Shown here piece after piece: positions 36,411 through 46,690 of a stretch of DNA of 64,000 nt (within the stretch, counting starts at the first letter, position 1; every line of letters starts with the position of its first letter). Made by a program: the position numbers and the translations under genes. This DNA is from Pseudoscleropodium purum (Eukaryota > Streptophyta > Bryopsida > Hypnales > Brachytheciaceae): assembly GCA_963969395.1 (NCBI GenBank), contig OZ017801.1, positions 11,351,611 to 11,415,610 of the forward strand, given 5' to 3'. A model generated the notes under the pieces. It had not been told where the DNA came from and did no database searches. It saw nothing but the letters and a program-made list of their open reading frames with translations.

Positions 36411-37937
36411 TTAACCCCTTAAGGACCAGATTTTCAAATTTTGAACAATAGATGAACACAAACACATCCCAGGTATATAGAAATGTTTTTTTTTCATCCA
36501 TTGATTTTTTGAAGATTATTGTGTTAGTTTTGACATTTGTAGGGCATAAATTCCGAAGATTTTTTTCAAATATTCTATAATTAAAGGTACTAGTAGGTAT
36601 GATCTCAAAAAATAATTTTTATGGGCCCTATCAGGAAAAGGTGGCACTCCTCTAGCAGGGAAACTTTGGTAGATTATGGGAGACATAGGAATGAACTTGG
36701 GAACTTAGGAACATGGGACTATGGGACATGTTGAACCAAAAAGAAACTAAATTAAGTTAAGGCCACTTCACACAATGGTTGAAGAGTCCATTGGTTTCCA
36801 CCAATCACCTTTCAAGAAACCAATAGTTCACCCCCTTGATCTTCACACTAGAAGGCACAACCCAAAGGCCATCACCTTCCAAATTACCTACATGGCAAGA
36901 AAAATGTTCACAAACTAAGCAATGGTTGAAGGAAGTTTGGGTTGGCCAAACTATGGAACCTAAACTATGGTTGAGAGGCCATCAAATTTGCCTATTTAAT
37001 ATCCATTTCTTTAGACTCTCAACAAAGTTTGGCCACTCAATCCTAGGGCCTCTTGATTTGGATGACCATAGAGTGAAGTGGCCCTTAGTGCTACAATCAT
37101 GTGCTAAGCTTAAGCTAATTGCATATTGCACTTGTGCATTTGTTCTTGGTTTTCTTCCAGGTGCCTTGTATACAATGGAGTATATATGATGAGTATAGGT
37201 TAATTAGCTATATATCTTAACCTTTAAATGTTTGGATCCATTTCCAAATTTGACGATTTGGGAAAAATTGTTATAAAGTGTTATTTGGAAGAATATTTGG
37301 GAATTGATGTACAAATGAAAGTTGTAGATTTTGAATTGTACATTCTATCTGTACAATTAGATTCACTAGTGCTATCACCAACATTCTTCTATAAATTTTG
37401 AAAGGGGAATTTCAAAATTCCTTCTAAATTTAATGATAAGCAAACTATTATCATTTTTTGAGTAAAACTTGTTGGAATAGATTTGAAATGAGGTTATCTT
37501 GATATGGTGATTTTTTGAAATTTTTGTGTTCATTACATCTAGGACCTCATTTTTGCTAATTTGGTTTTGAACTAGAGTCAATGCAATTTGACCGCTTGAC
37601 ATACTTTCGCATTTGTAATTTTAGAAAAATTAGTATTCTAGTAACACCAAATCCAACCATTAGATAAGACAAGAACTTAATAGAGTATCACCAAAAATTA
37701 GGATGGTTTTCATCCAAGCAAGAATGAGACAGAAACAAGAACTTCAATCTATTCATTGTCCAAAAAATGGATGTTGGAGCACTCCAAGGTTAAGTTAAAA
37801 AGTTCAAGATTATTATGTTTTAAGAGGAAAAATTCTAGAAAATTTTGAAATCCTTCTAAAATCTATATCCCTACAAGGGAAAATTTTCACAATTAAGAAA
37901 TATGTGCTCCACATATGAGTAATTCCTTAAGGGGTTG
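36411..37937. mobile_element. Possible TTAACCCCTTAAGG-end element with a nested miniature element
   Basis: TTAACCCCTTAAGGACC at 36411 is inverted at 37922-37937 (CTTAAGGGGTTGG). The match is about 13 bp and contains a self-palindrome, so the pairing is less certain than for its relatives. A 332-bp miniature element sits inside. The frame at 36836-37189 overlaps that inner element and resembles no known protein. Confidence 0.4.
36757..37088. mobile_element. Miniature element with GGCCACTTCAC ends
   Basis: The left end TTAAGGCCACTTCACACAATGG pairs with the right end, reverse-complemented TAAGGGCCACTTCACTCTATGG. That is a terminal inverted repeat of about 21 bp around a 332-bp unit. No transposase. 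A target duplication could not be fixed. Confidence 0.6.
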
Positions 37938-40599
37938 GAAAAGGGCCATAAGCTTCTATGTTCTACCTTCACACTAGTGTTATTTTCTTTAAACCCAACA
38001 AAGATTTGAAATTTATGAATTGGACATTTATTTCAAGATGAAAGAATTTCAAAGTATGAAGTGTCAGCTATTGCACTTCTGTAGAGCTCTATATGGTAAC
38101 AATCTCAAGAAATGAGTTGGTATATATTTAAGATTCCACATTGTCGCCTGCAAGTGTAAATCTCTTGCCAAATTTCACTAATTAAACAACTATGACATTG
38201 CCTCATAATTGAGATTGGATTTCAAATGCTTTTAAGGAAAATTCTTTTTTGTGATGTCACAAATAAGCATATTTAGCAGCAGTTGTTTTGAATTGTTTTG
38301 TTTTGCATTGCACAGTCTCGGTTTCATAGGTTTTCATAGGTTTCATAGGTTTTTGACGTTTGCAAATTCATTCATGGTATTTGCACATGATAGTATGGTA
38401 TGGTCAAACATATTTTAGTTGCTGATTTTGAAAGATTTCAAAAGAACTACAAAAACTGTTATAATATAATGATGAAAATTGGAATATAAACGACTTGCTT
38501 GTGGTCATGGCACTGGATAACAAATATCAGTACTCCTGCAATGCCAGCCTTCATATATTGTGATCTTTGGTGAGTCAGGGTAGCAACTAAAATGCCCGAT
38601 TAAGTCACATGTATCTGGAATTGAAGTAGCCACATATCCAGTTTCATGTTTAAAATTGAGGGACCGTATAGATGATTGAAGGGACAGAGTATCAGAAAAC
38701 TGTTTAACCTTGTAAGGACGGGCTGGTATCCGAAGAAATCATCATTTTCTATTATCGTGAGAATCAATTGTTTAAAAAAAATGGAAAAGTATTCATTGGA
38801 AGTCAAACTACTGTAGAAGATGTTCCCTTTTCACAACAAAACTCCGAGGATGAATAGTTGCACTTCTATCTTATATAGGAGAATTTTTTGTCATCCATCG
38901 CACACTAAGTGTCTGCGACGGCGTTACATGGTTAATGAGTTGAACCTTCAACACATCTAGCTAAATGGTGAAGTGAAGGTAAAGTAGGTATTGACATATT
39001 TGAATAAATTATAGGTATGTTCCAAAAAGTAAAGCAAAAATCTACAACTTTACTTACAAAACTGAGATTGTTGTAGTTGACAAACAACAACCCTAGACCT
39101 TAAACTCTTTCCACATTCAATTGGGTTGAGCTCAGTAATTTCATTGATGAACATCAAAAGAGAGTTCAACATGCCAATTCAATTATTGAGGAACCCACTG
39201 GTACCGTAACGTTAATTTTGTTAACAATGGCTGAAATTTCCAACATCGTAAAGTTGAAAGTTGCAATTTGTCAGAAATTGGTATACGTGAGATATGGTTC
39301 TTTGATATAGTTTATATTCAAGTATACAAGGTTCATGAAACATCATGTAATGCGGAAAGAAGCTTACAAATTCAAAATTGTATGTATTGTGTTTACGGAA
39401 TTTAGGATTGACACTGTAAAAACTGACCTTATTTGCATTGAGCAATGAAACTACTCTACCATCATTTGGGTATATGGAAAGAATTCATGCAAACATTGTT
39501 TTAGATGGATGCAAAGTTGTTAATTTAGATCAAACATCACTAATAGGAAAAAACCATTTCTTTCATCTTCTAGATATAGATTTGAAGTTGCCTTGAAATT
39601 GGGGTTCACTTTTTTTTCGTGGACTTTTCTATCTTGGTTGCATGCTAGAACCAAATTTAATAAATCTTTTAGGACACAAATCAAACCAACTGCCCAAACA
39701 CTCACAAAGGTAAGCTTAAAGCACATAAACACATAAACAAGTGGTTGAAAAAATTGGGAACTAGCACTAATGAGCATGTATTGTACAATACTTGGCTAAA
39801 TCATGTGCAAAAAACATGCCTTCAATTATTCCTCAACAATAGCATAAGAAATTACATTTTTTGATTTTTCCAATGATTGGGTGCAAATTCTACTCCAACT
39901 TGTTTTTTGGATCATTAGTTGTGTTAAATTTCAAGGCAACTTCAGATGCTCCAAATTGTGTCATTCATCATTGAATATAAAACTATAAAGAAATTAGACT
40001 AAATGAATATAGAGTTGCTTATTATATTTCAAGTACCAAGTAGACTTTGAAAATTGCCCTAAATCTTCATATTTGTGCAATTTTAACAAATTTTACTTCC
40101 TTCTTTTGTGCCCATTTCAAGCCTCTATCATTAGACATTATTCATATGTGACTCAAAGTACCAAATTGTTGAATGATTGAACTAGTTTCAAAAATTGAAT
40201 TCTTTAGAATGCTATAAATTAGATTGAAGCTTAAAAGAGCCTAGTACCTTGAAAAAAGTCAATGTCAAAAATTTCTATGATGGCATTGATTCAAAATACA
40301 ACAAACTATAGCTAGAAAATTGAACCACTTGTATTTTTTACAACTTGTGCTAGGGGCATTACACATATTCCATCCCACTGAAGCATTACATGAGAAATTT
40401 AAACTAATTGAATTATATATTAAACATGCACTAAATAACATTAAAAACATTGCAATCAAATATTCAATAGGGATACTTGGACTCTACAAGAGAAAACTTG
40501 AATATAACTAACCTCTACCCATATTTATGGATCCCCCTTAAATGTCATATTTATTACAAAATATTAACATTCTCACTAATAGTTTATCTATTTATAGGC
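37938..40599. other. AT-rich intergenic DNA
   Basis: No gene is supported. A short tandem of GGTTTTCATA-like units lies at about 38326-38352. Minus-strand frames at 38600-38806, 39221-39445 and 39520-39777 show no domain. Confidence 0.35.
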
Positions 40600-40826
40600 A
40601 ATTTCATTAAAATGGCAGTATTCCGGATGCCATTTGTACAATGGTTTCTACCACACGGGGCCACAAAACACTATTGTATGTACACATGGAAGGCGTAGGC
40701 ATGCCGAACTACTCACAAAACCAAGTGAATTCACAACTCCGCCACCTTTTTTTCCAAAAGCAATCCCATTTTTGTTGAGATTTTCATCCTTCCGCCAAAA
40801 TAGTTTCCTGCCATTTTAACAAAATT
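40600..40826. mobile_element. Miniature element with AATTTCATTAAAATGGC ends, copy 1
   Basis: The left end AATTTCATTAAAATGGCAGTA pairs with the right end, reverse-complemented AATTTTGTTAAAATGGCAGGA. Length is about 227 bp. The same ends bound the 148-bp element at 46543-46690. Non-coding. Confidence 0.6.
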
Positions 40827-41837
40827 CCTTATATTTTCATATCACAAAATGTGTACAACATTTATTTTTCCCTCTCTAAACTCCTTTAAAAAGAATTTCC
40901 ATGAGATCTACCTATTACATAGTATGGAGTTTCCTTTATAGTCTTCTAGTAGCATTCACTTGCTATTCAAATGAATTTGAAATGGGACCCAAGGTCAACA
41001 AGCTTTCAATCCTTGAAGGATTGAGGCTCATTTTAGGTAGAAATCGTCAGAAATTGTGACTTTAATGAAAAAAATGAAAAAAAAAAAGTTAAAAAGAAAA
41101 TTTAACTGTACAAATTTGTATTAGACTACTATTGGAATGTGTAGAAAAAATTTCAAAAACTTCGACTACTCAAACTAAAAAATTGTAATGTTTAAAGTTG
41201 AAAGAAGAATTTTTTTTTGACCTTGCTTGATAGGGCCAATAGACTTAAATTCTCCTCCTCAAATGAAGTTTTTACACCTCAAATGATTCTTTTTTTAACA
41301 TTTGCATCTTTTATAATCATGTTAGTTTCATTTAAGAGCGCACAAAATGGGGAATTTGGACATTGGAAAATTATATATTTATGAATATCTTTGGTTACAA
41401 TAAAAGAAGCAATTCATTTCTAACCACTTACGTAATTACACATAATTATTTGCAAGGTGGTTTTCTTCAATGAAGAAATTTTTTGGAAGGTTCCTATAAT
41501 TTTCCAAGTTTTTATTTCTCAAAACATAATTTTTGTGAATTTTTTAGCTAAAGGTTCTATTTGACTTATACTAGTTACATAGACCTTATTTCCAAAAAAC
41601 ACAAGGAACACAACTACACAAGGAACCGTACTATAGTTGATCACCATTAATCTCTTCATGTACAAAAAGAGAGCAGCCTACATTGCCAAAATGGGTGTAA
41701 CTATGTGTGTGAGATCAGGAATGGGTTGCCTCCCATAGTCAGTAAGAGGAGTTGGAGTTGAAAGGGCCAAAGGGGTGTAGTATTCAACGTGAACTTTGTT
41801 GACCTCGTTGCCTTGCTGCTTGATTGGCAACACATTC

Positions 41838-42127
41838 ATTAGAAGATTTTTGGGGTCTCTAGATGCCTACGAGTTATCACAACTTGCAAACGTAGGAAAC
41901 AGGTTCGGCCCAACAATTTGATGTGGCCGAGACCCTGCCACGTCATTGACCAATTTTAATTTTTTTAATTTTAATTTTTTGCATTTGGAGACTTAAAAAA
42001 AAAATTAATTTTTTTTATGAAAAAAAAAATTCTGACAGCGGGCCATTCCCCTCGCTGAGTCGCTGCGGGGAACAGCTGCGGTGGAACAGGCCCGAAACAG
42101 GCTTCTGGACCCCCAAAACTCTTCTAA
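41838..42127. mobile_element. CATTAGAAGA-end miniature element
   Basis: The left end CATTAGAAGATTTTTGGGGTC pairs with the right end, reverse-complemented CATTAGAAGAGTTTTGGGGG. The core ATTTGATGTGGCCGAGACCC and TGCCACGTCAT is shared with 16868 and 17588. Length is about 290 bp. Non-coding. Confidence 0.65.
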
Positions 42128-42599
42128 TGGTAGGACTTGGAATAATGCAACATTTGGAAAGATTTTTAATTGACTTACACAAGAAAGATTGAAAGGCAAG
42201 CAGAAGGGCGAAGAAAGTGAGACACTGGAATTCTCACAAACACCTTCAGTTGTATAATGAGTAACAGGGGAATGCATGTGTATAATTACACATTTCCAAC
42301 AAATTTGTGATTCGTGGAGACACAAAACACTTAAATCCCCTACAGATGGGACAGTCAGGAAAATGCTGTGCACAAATCCCCAACAATATCAAGGGAGAAC
42401 GTACTGCTCATTTCCACACACGGAGAAGTGAAATATACATAAAACACCTTCTTGTCCACTTCGACCATTCCAATGGGGTTCCAAGGTGATCTCCCCAGTT
42501 GTGCGTGGAATGAGAAACAACCGGAAGTTACTTATTAGAACTCCACAATCTGAGTGTGTACAAACTTGAAATCCCTTAATCAGTTAATTAATCCTACCT

Positions 42600-42840
42600 C
42601 GGTTGAAATCATGCATATTAGCAAGGAATGCTCACAATCATACCCGACAGCTACTTCATATGAAAAGAGATCGATACAGCTAATACACTTTCAAAGCGGT
42701 ACGCTGCTTCCAATTGTGCCTACTTAACTCCCTTAGGATTCCACGTCGATTTGCTAGCCTTCCCGGGCAGCTAGTGCCCTTGAACAGCCGAAGCTAGAGC
42801 TGCGCTTCAAAAGCATACCGACAGAAAAACCACAAGTTAA
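42600..42840 (-). pseudogene. Decayed end of a further PDIL5-1-like duplicate
   Basis: CATATTAGCAAGGAATGCTCACAATCAT and CTTTCAAAGC repeat the 3' flank found after both intact genes (42850-42940 and 45140-45210). At 42775-42830 a garbled match to the last codons survives: the minus strand still reads CTGTCGGTATGCTTTTGAAG, the end of the coding region in the copy at 43026. The rest of the coding region is absent. This indicates a third unit of the tandem duplication, now reduced to its 3' end. Confidence 0.5.
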
Positions 42841-43025
42841 TTCTGGCATATTAGCGAGGAAGGCTCACAATTATTCCAAAGATCGAGCAGCTACATACCA
42901 GGAGATCGAACGACACAGTACGCATTCAAAGCCTTTCTCTGTTTCTAAATCACGAAGTCGGCTTCCATCCATCCCTTTCCCCCAATTCCACTTCCCAGCC
43001 TCCCTCAGTGCCATTTGGGAGCTCT

Positions 43026-43538
43026 TCAAAACCCGAAGAGCTTCAAAACCATTCCGACAGAAAACCGCGGAGCCTCCTCCGGCGTGGAATTAACTCGGGC
43101 AGTAGCTGCGGTGATTTGGAGAGGCGCTATCTTGGCCTGCGTCTCGAGCGCGAACGCCTTCATCGACTCCACATCCCTGTCGCCGTAGTAGTCGTCGTAG
43201 TTGTCCTCATCACCCTTGAGCTTCTCCCCATTGTAGAAGATCCTCAAGGTGGGGTAGCCTCGAATGTGGGTCATAAGGCAAGTCTCTCTACTGGTCGCGC
43301 AATCCACGGCGCCGATTCTCACTCCCGCTTGTTTAACTTTCTCGTCGGCCCCCAGCTGCTCCCACGCGGGGGTCAACTTCTGACTCCATGGACACCAATT
43401 GGCATAGAAATTGATGAACCACACGCTGCCGTCGGACTCCACAATCTCCGCGAAAGTGGCGTCGGTGAGGGGCACCACTTCTGCAGTCGCGGTGAACGCG
43501 AGCAGGAGCAGCGCGAGGGTCACGCGAATCCACGACAT
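43026..43538 (-). CDS. PDIL5-1-like secreted thioredoxin-fold protein, CPWS motif, copy 1
   Basis: 170 residues from MSWIRV; a second in-frame ATG four codons upstream (43550) would give 174. Residues 1-19 are a signal peptide ending TATA, so the protein enters the secretory pathway. One thioredoxin domain follows (about 20-135): PLTDATFAEI, FYANWCPWSQ at 43-53, VDCATSRETC (Cys80, Cys87), the cis-proline loop GYPTL (Pro96), FYNGEK and GDRDVESMKAFA. Spacing and wording fit plant PDIL5-1, where the redox motif is CKHC; here it is Cys49-Pro-Trp-Ser52, without the second cysteine. A disulfide-isomerase cycle is therefore unlikely, while mixed-disulfide trapping or binding is possible. NST at 150 is a glycosylation site. 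There is no KDEL-type end. No intron interrupts the coding region; a TTTTGCAG acceptor lies in the leader. Copy 2 lies 1.7 kb upstream in the direction of transcription. Confidence 0.8.
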   Translation of the reverse strand: MSWIRVTLALLLLAFTATAEVVPLTDATFAEIVESDGSVWFINFYANWCPWSQKLTPAWEQLGADEKVKQAGVRIGAVDCATSRETCLMTHIRGYPTLRIFYNGEKLKGDEDNYDDYYGDRDVESMKAFALETQAKIAPLQITAATARVNSTPEEAPRFSVGMVLKLFGF

Positions 43539-44530
43539 CTTGGCTTGCATGGGAACGGGAAGCTCGTGCTCGATGTGTCTATCTAGTCCTGCAAAACAAC
43601 CAAAGGAAACAAACGTACGCTTCAGAAAACGATACCCAGTTTAGCGACGGTGAGCTTATCGATCAATACTAGCAAGAGCTGTAGATCTGGACATGTCCGA
43701 AATCGATTTAAGGCTTACATGTGAGTCCTTACAAGATTTACAAAGTTCGGAGACCTGAAGCTAGAGACCCAGACGTGCAGACGAGAGACAAAGACGAAGA
43801 GCACACTTGTGAACGACGGTTCGGGGAATTGGAAAGCTCGCTATATCTTTCTCTAATGCAGTGGGGCTGCGTTACTGTTTGTGCCCAAAAGAAAAGAAAA
43901 GTAAAGTTTGTTGTAAGCACTTCGTGCTATGGTGACTTTCGAGTGGGTTTGCAGACAGTCGGGGAGGTGGAGCCGGCCGGAAGGGGAGATTAATTGGAGC
44001 TGAGTTCTGTTGACTTCGGTGACCGTCTTGACTCCCGGGGCATTTGCAGGGATTTGGGGTTGGTGGGAGAGATTTGGTTCTGTTTTGAAAAGACATCGAT
44101 CAGTGATTTTCAGAGTTCATTTTTGCATTTCAGAGTATGAAACGGTACTTTGTCAATTATTTGGGAGTTTTATTATTGTGGATCTAGTCTACAGTTGCAC
44201 TCTTATTACCACCAAACGAGAGCAGGCTGAGACGGAAGGAAGTAGAACAGAATCGTGGAGGGAACTGCAAGATGCCAATAACCACGCCGTAACAGTAACC
44301 CCTAAGGACTTGGACAAAGTCCATTTTTTAAAACATGAACATAATAGAAAGCCTGTAGCGCACAGTCGGAAGCGATCTTTCATCCATCTGTAGAGGTTCA
44401 TCGGTGCGTCCTGTTTTTCTTGTCGGACGAGTGCATTTACTTGCCTCCAACAGGGTATAATATCTAGTAAATTCGATGTGCAGGGGACTTCCAATCCTGC
44501 TGAATGATATTATGACAATGCTGATATCTA
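43539..44530 (-). promoter_or_regulatory. Leader and promoter of copy 1, duplicated upstream of copy 2
   Basis: The leader just before the ATG (GACACATCGAG...GCAAGCCAAG) and a splice acceptor TTTTGCAG at about 43590-43597 recur before copy 2. Homology continues upstream: TGTTGACTTCGGTG, then a CTTGACT block and TTTGCAGG, at 44008-44070 and again at 46402-46450. So the whole promoter was copied with the gene. No TATA box could be fixed. Confidence 0.45.
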
Positions 44531-44640
44531 AATGAACAGAGTAAAAGCGGGTTCAAGTATAGGGGTCATCAAATTTCGGGCTGATTCGATTTAGGGTATG
44601 TCTGTCTAGCCCCACACAGTACAAGCTAAACCCCTCCACC

Positions 44641-44890
44641 AGGTGGGACTGGTTACAATGACAGTAGCTTCTGGAAGACCCCAAATCCTCCGAGACCCAA
44701 ACAATGAACAGAGTAATATCAGATGGGCTGAAGAGACATCCACCGCAAAATCAAGTCGCCAAGTCCATCAGGCAGAGTATATAATTCTCCACGACATCCA
44801 AGAGAACATAAACTAATCACGCGTAGAGGTTCTGGAACAAGTTGATCGTTCACATGTTCTTCGTACGTTATAAATCTCAGCTACATCGCC
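44641..44890. repeat. Duplicated non-coding block (pairs with 48413-48650)
   Basis: AGGTGGGACT, AATCCTC.GAGA.CCAAAC.ATGAACAGAGT, GACATCCAAGAGAACATAAA, AATCACGCGT and AACAAGTTGATCG occur in both copies in the same order and orientation. Here the block lies downstream of copy 2 of the thioredoxin-like gene. The partner is downstream of the LUC7 gene and has no thioredoxin-like gene beside it. Confidence 0.75.
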
Positions 44891-45286
44891 AGGCATCGCC
44901 AGGCATTCACAACGTCAATTTGCTTTACTGCTGAAATTTCCCAGCCATGATACTTTCTTCGAAGTTAGAGTGACTCTTAGCAATCTATACCAATCCTAGT
45001 TCTGATAGCTTTCAGCATATGTGAATGTTACAAGTTTAATTTGGCACATTGGATCACTCCATGAATTGAAGTTCCAATCCCAAATCACAATCACCACAGC
45101 CAGCTACTCCAAATACCACACTTCAACTAGCTCTGAAAACTAGCAAGGAAAGCTCACAATCATACAAAATAGCTACATACCAGGTGATCAGTACGTTACG
45201 TATTCAAAGCCTAGTTTTCTCTGTTTCCAAATTGTCTCTTCTTACATACCTTTCTCCAGCCTCTCCCAGTGCAATTAGAGAGGCCT

Positions 45287-45802
45287 TCAAAAGCCGAAGA
45301 ACTTCAAAAGCGTACTCAGAAGAGTACCGACAGAAATCAGTGGATCACGAAGCAACTCCTCCTCGAGCTCACCCGTGGAATTACTCATGACAGGAATTGC
45401 AGCATCGACGGCGGCCTGTCCAACTTGGAACCCGAGAGCAAACGCCTTCATGCACTTCGAATCCCGGGCGCCTGTGTACTCATCCAAAAACTCTCCCTTG
45501 TAGAAGATCTTCATGGAAGGGTATCCCAGGACTGTGGCTTTCACGCAAGTCGCCTTATTATTGTCGCAATCCACGGTGCCCACTTCCACCCCCGCCTGTC
45601 GAACCTCCTCGTCGCTGCCCAGCTGCTCCCAAGCGGGGGCCAACCTCTGACTCCACGGACACCAGTCGACGTAGAAGTCGATGAACCAGAAGCTGCCGGA
45701 GTTCTCAGTCTCCGCGAACGTGGCGTCGGTGAGGGGCACCACTTCTGCAGTCGCGGTGAGCGCGAGTAGGAGGAGCGCGAGGGCCACGCGAATCCACGCC
45801 AT
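45287..45802 (-). CDS. PDIL5-1-like secreted thioredoxin-fold protein, CPWS motif, copy 2
   Basis: 171 residues from MAWIRV. The frame stays open upstream to 45919, but that part aligns with the untranslated leader and splice acceptor of copy 1, so the conserved ATG at 45802 is preferred. The layout matches copy 1: signal peptide (1-19), a thioredoxin domain with VDWCPWSQ (Cys48, Ser51), VDCDNNKATC (Cys79, Cys86), GYPSM (cis-Pro95), then an AFALGFQVGQ helix and a hydrophobic tail ending LLKFFGF. NST at 141 is a glycosylation site. It differs by an extra Cys117 (RDSKCMKAF, where PDIL5-1 has RDVESLKAF) and by losing the acidic insert of copy 1 (KGDEDNYDDYYGD). Both copies have CPWS, so the change predates the duplication. 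Both frames are intact, which suggests that both are used. Confidence 0.8.
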   Translation of the reverse strand: MAWIRVALALLLLALTATAEVVPLTDATFAETENSGSFWFIDFYVDWCPWSQRLAPAWEQLGSDEEVRQAGVEVGTVDCDNNKATCVKATVLGYPSMKIFYKGEFLDEYTGARDSKCMKAFALGFQVGQAAVDAAIPVMSNSTGELEEELLRDPLISVGTLLSTLLKFFGF

Positions 45803-46540
45803 CTTGGCTTGCACGCGAAGATGAAGCTCGCCCTCGATGTGTCTATCTAGAGTTCCCGCCTGCAAAACTATCACCGCAAATTGATTAACGTCACCTTCTG
45901 AAAACGATGGCGCTGGCAACAGAATTCAGGACCGGTTGCTGTGATCAAAGCCACTCTGATTTACAGTCCTAATACACAGGGCGTGAGGACCAGTGCATAT
46001 CTATGCCCTAAATTGTTGTAAAGACTGTTGTAATTTCAAATTGATGCGAATACAATGCATAGCGTTATACTAAACCGTTGCAAAATTGTTGAGAGATTTC
46101 TGACTGTCATAGCGAAACCACTACAAAAAGTGTTGCAACATCAGCCTTCCGTACTAGTGCCATCATTATGTTGAGTTACTCACTGCAAGCTTGATTTGCA
46201 AAGTTGGGTACTGCAACGACAGCTGTAATGAAGCCGGTACGTACTAGAGACGATCCAGGAGTGCAGACAAAACACAAAGATGAATTGCACACAGAACAGG
46301 GAGTCTGGAAATTGGAAAGTTATGTATTGAAAATGTTTGGTTACGATAGCCGGTAAGTCGGTAAGGTGGAGTCGCAAGGGGTGTTTTATTCAACCGTGAG
46401 TTTTGTTGACTTCGGTGCCCTGCTTGACTAGCAAGGCACTTGCAGGACTTGGACTTGGTTGGACGGATTTGGGAAGCTTTTAGACGGCACTAAGCACAAG
46501 CTTTGTAGAGTTCAGTTTTGAAACTTCATCGAGAGTTTGA
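45803..46540 (-). promoter_or_regulatory. Leader and promoter of copy 2
   Basis: Homologous to 43539-44200: ATCGTTTTC.GAAG, a TTTTGCAG splice acceptor, then CTAGATAGACACATCGAG before the ATG, and a matching TTGTTGACTTCGGTG block at 46402. The homology ends near the miniature element at 46543. Confidence 0.45.
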
Positions 46541-46542
46541 TC

Positions 46543-46690
46543 GAAATTTCATTATATAAAATGGCGGTATTCCACAACTTGGCACTGTTATGTTTAGACA
46601 GTGCGTTCTGACATCTATACCACTTCTAAACTTTAGAGGAAATGAATGAAAAAATGGCGTGTGAGTAGTACCGCCATTTTAACGAAATTT
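46543..46690. mobile_element. Miniature element with AATTTC...AAAATGGC ends, copy 2
   Basis: The left end GAAATTTCATTATATAAAATGGCGGTA pairs with the right end, reverse-complemented AAATTTCGTTAAAATGGCGG; the left carries a four-base TATA insertion. Length is 148 bp. It is the same family as 40600-40826 and lies next to the promoter of copy 2. Confidence 0.65.

Noticed and set aside
36836..37189. 117-residue frame
   Set aside because: Starts inside and runs out of the 332-bp miniature element; no recognisable family.
41715..41735. 20-bp exact match with 47902 (TCAGGAATGGGTTGCCTCCC)
   Set aside because: Real match, but no flanking homology or paired ends could be found to define an element.
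43008..43586. Plus-strand frame of 192 residues opposite thioredoxin-like copy 1
   Set aside because: Antisense shadow; the minus-strand frame has a signal peptide and a thioredoxin domain.
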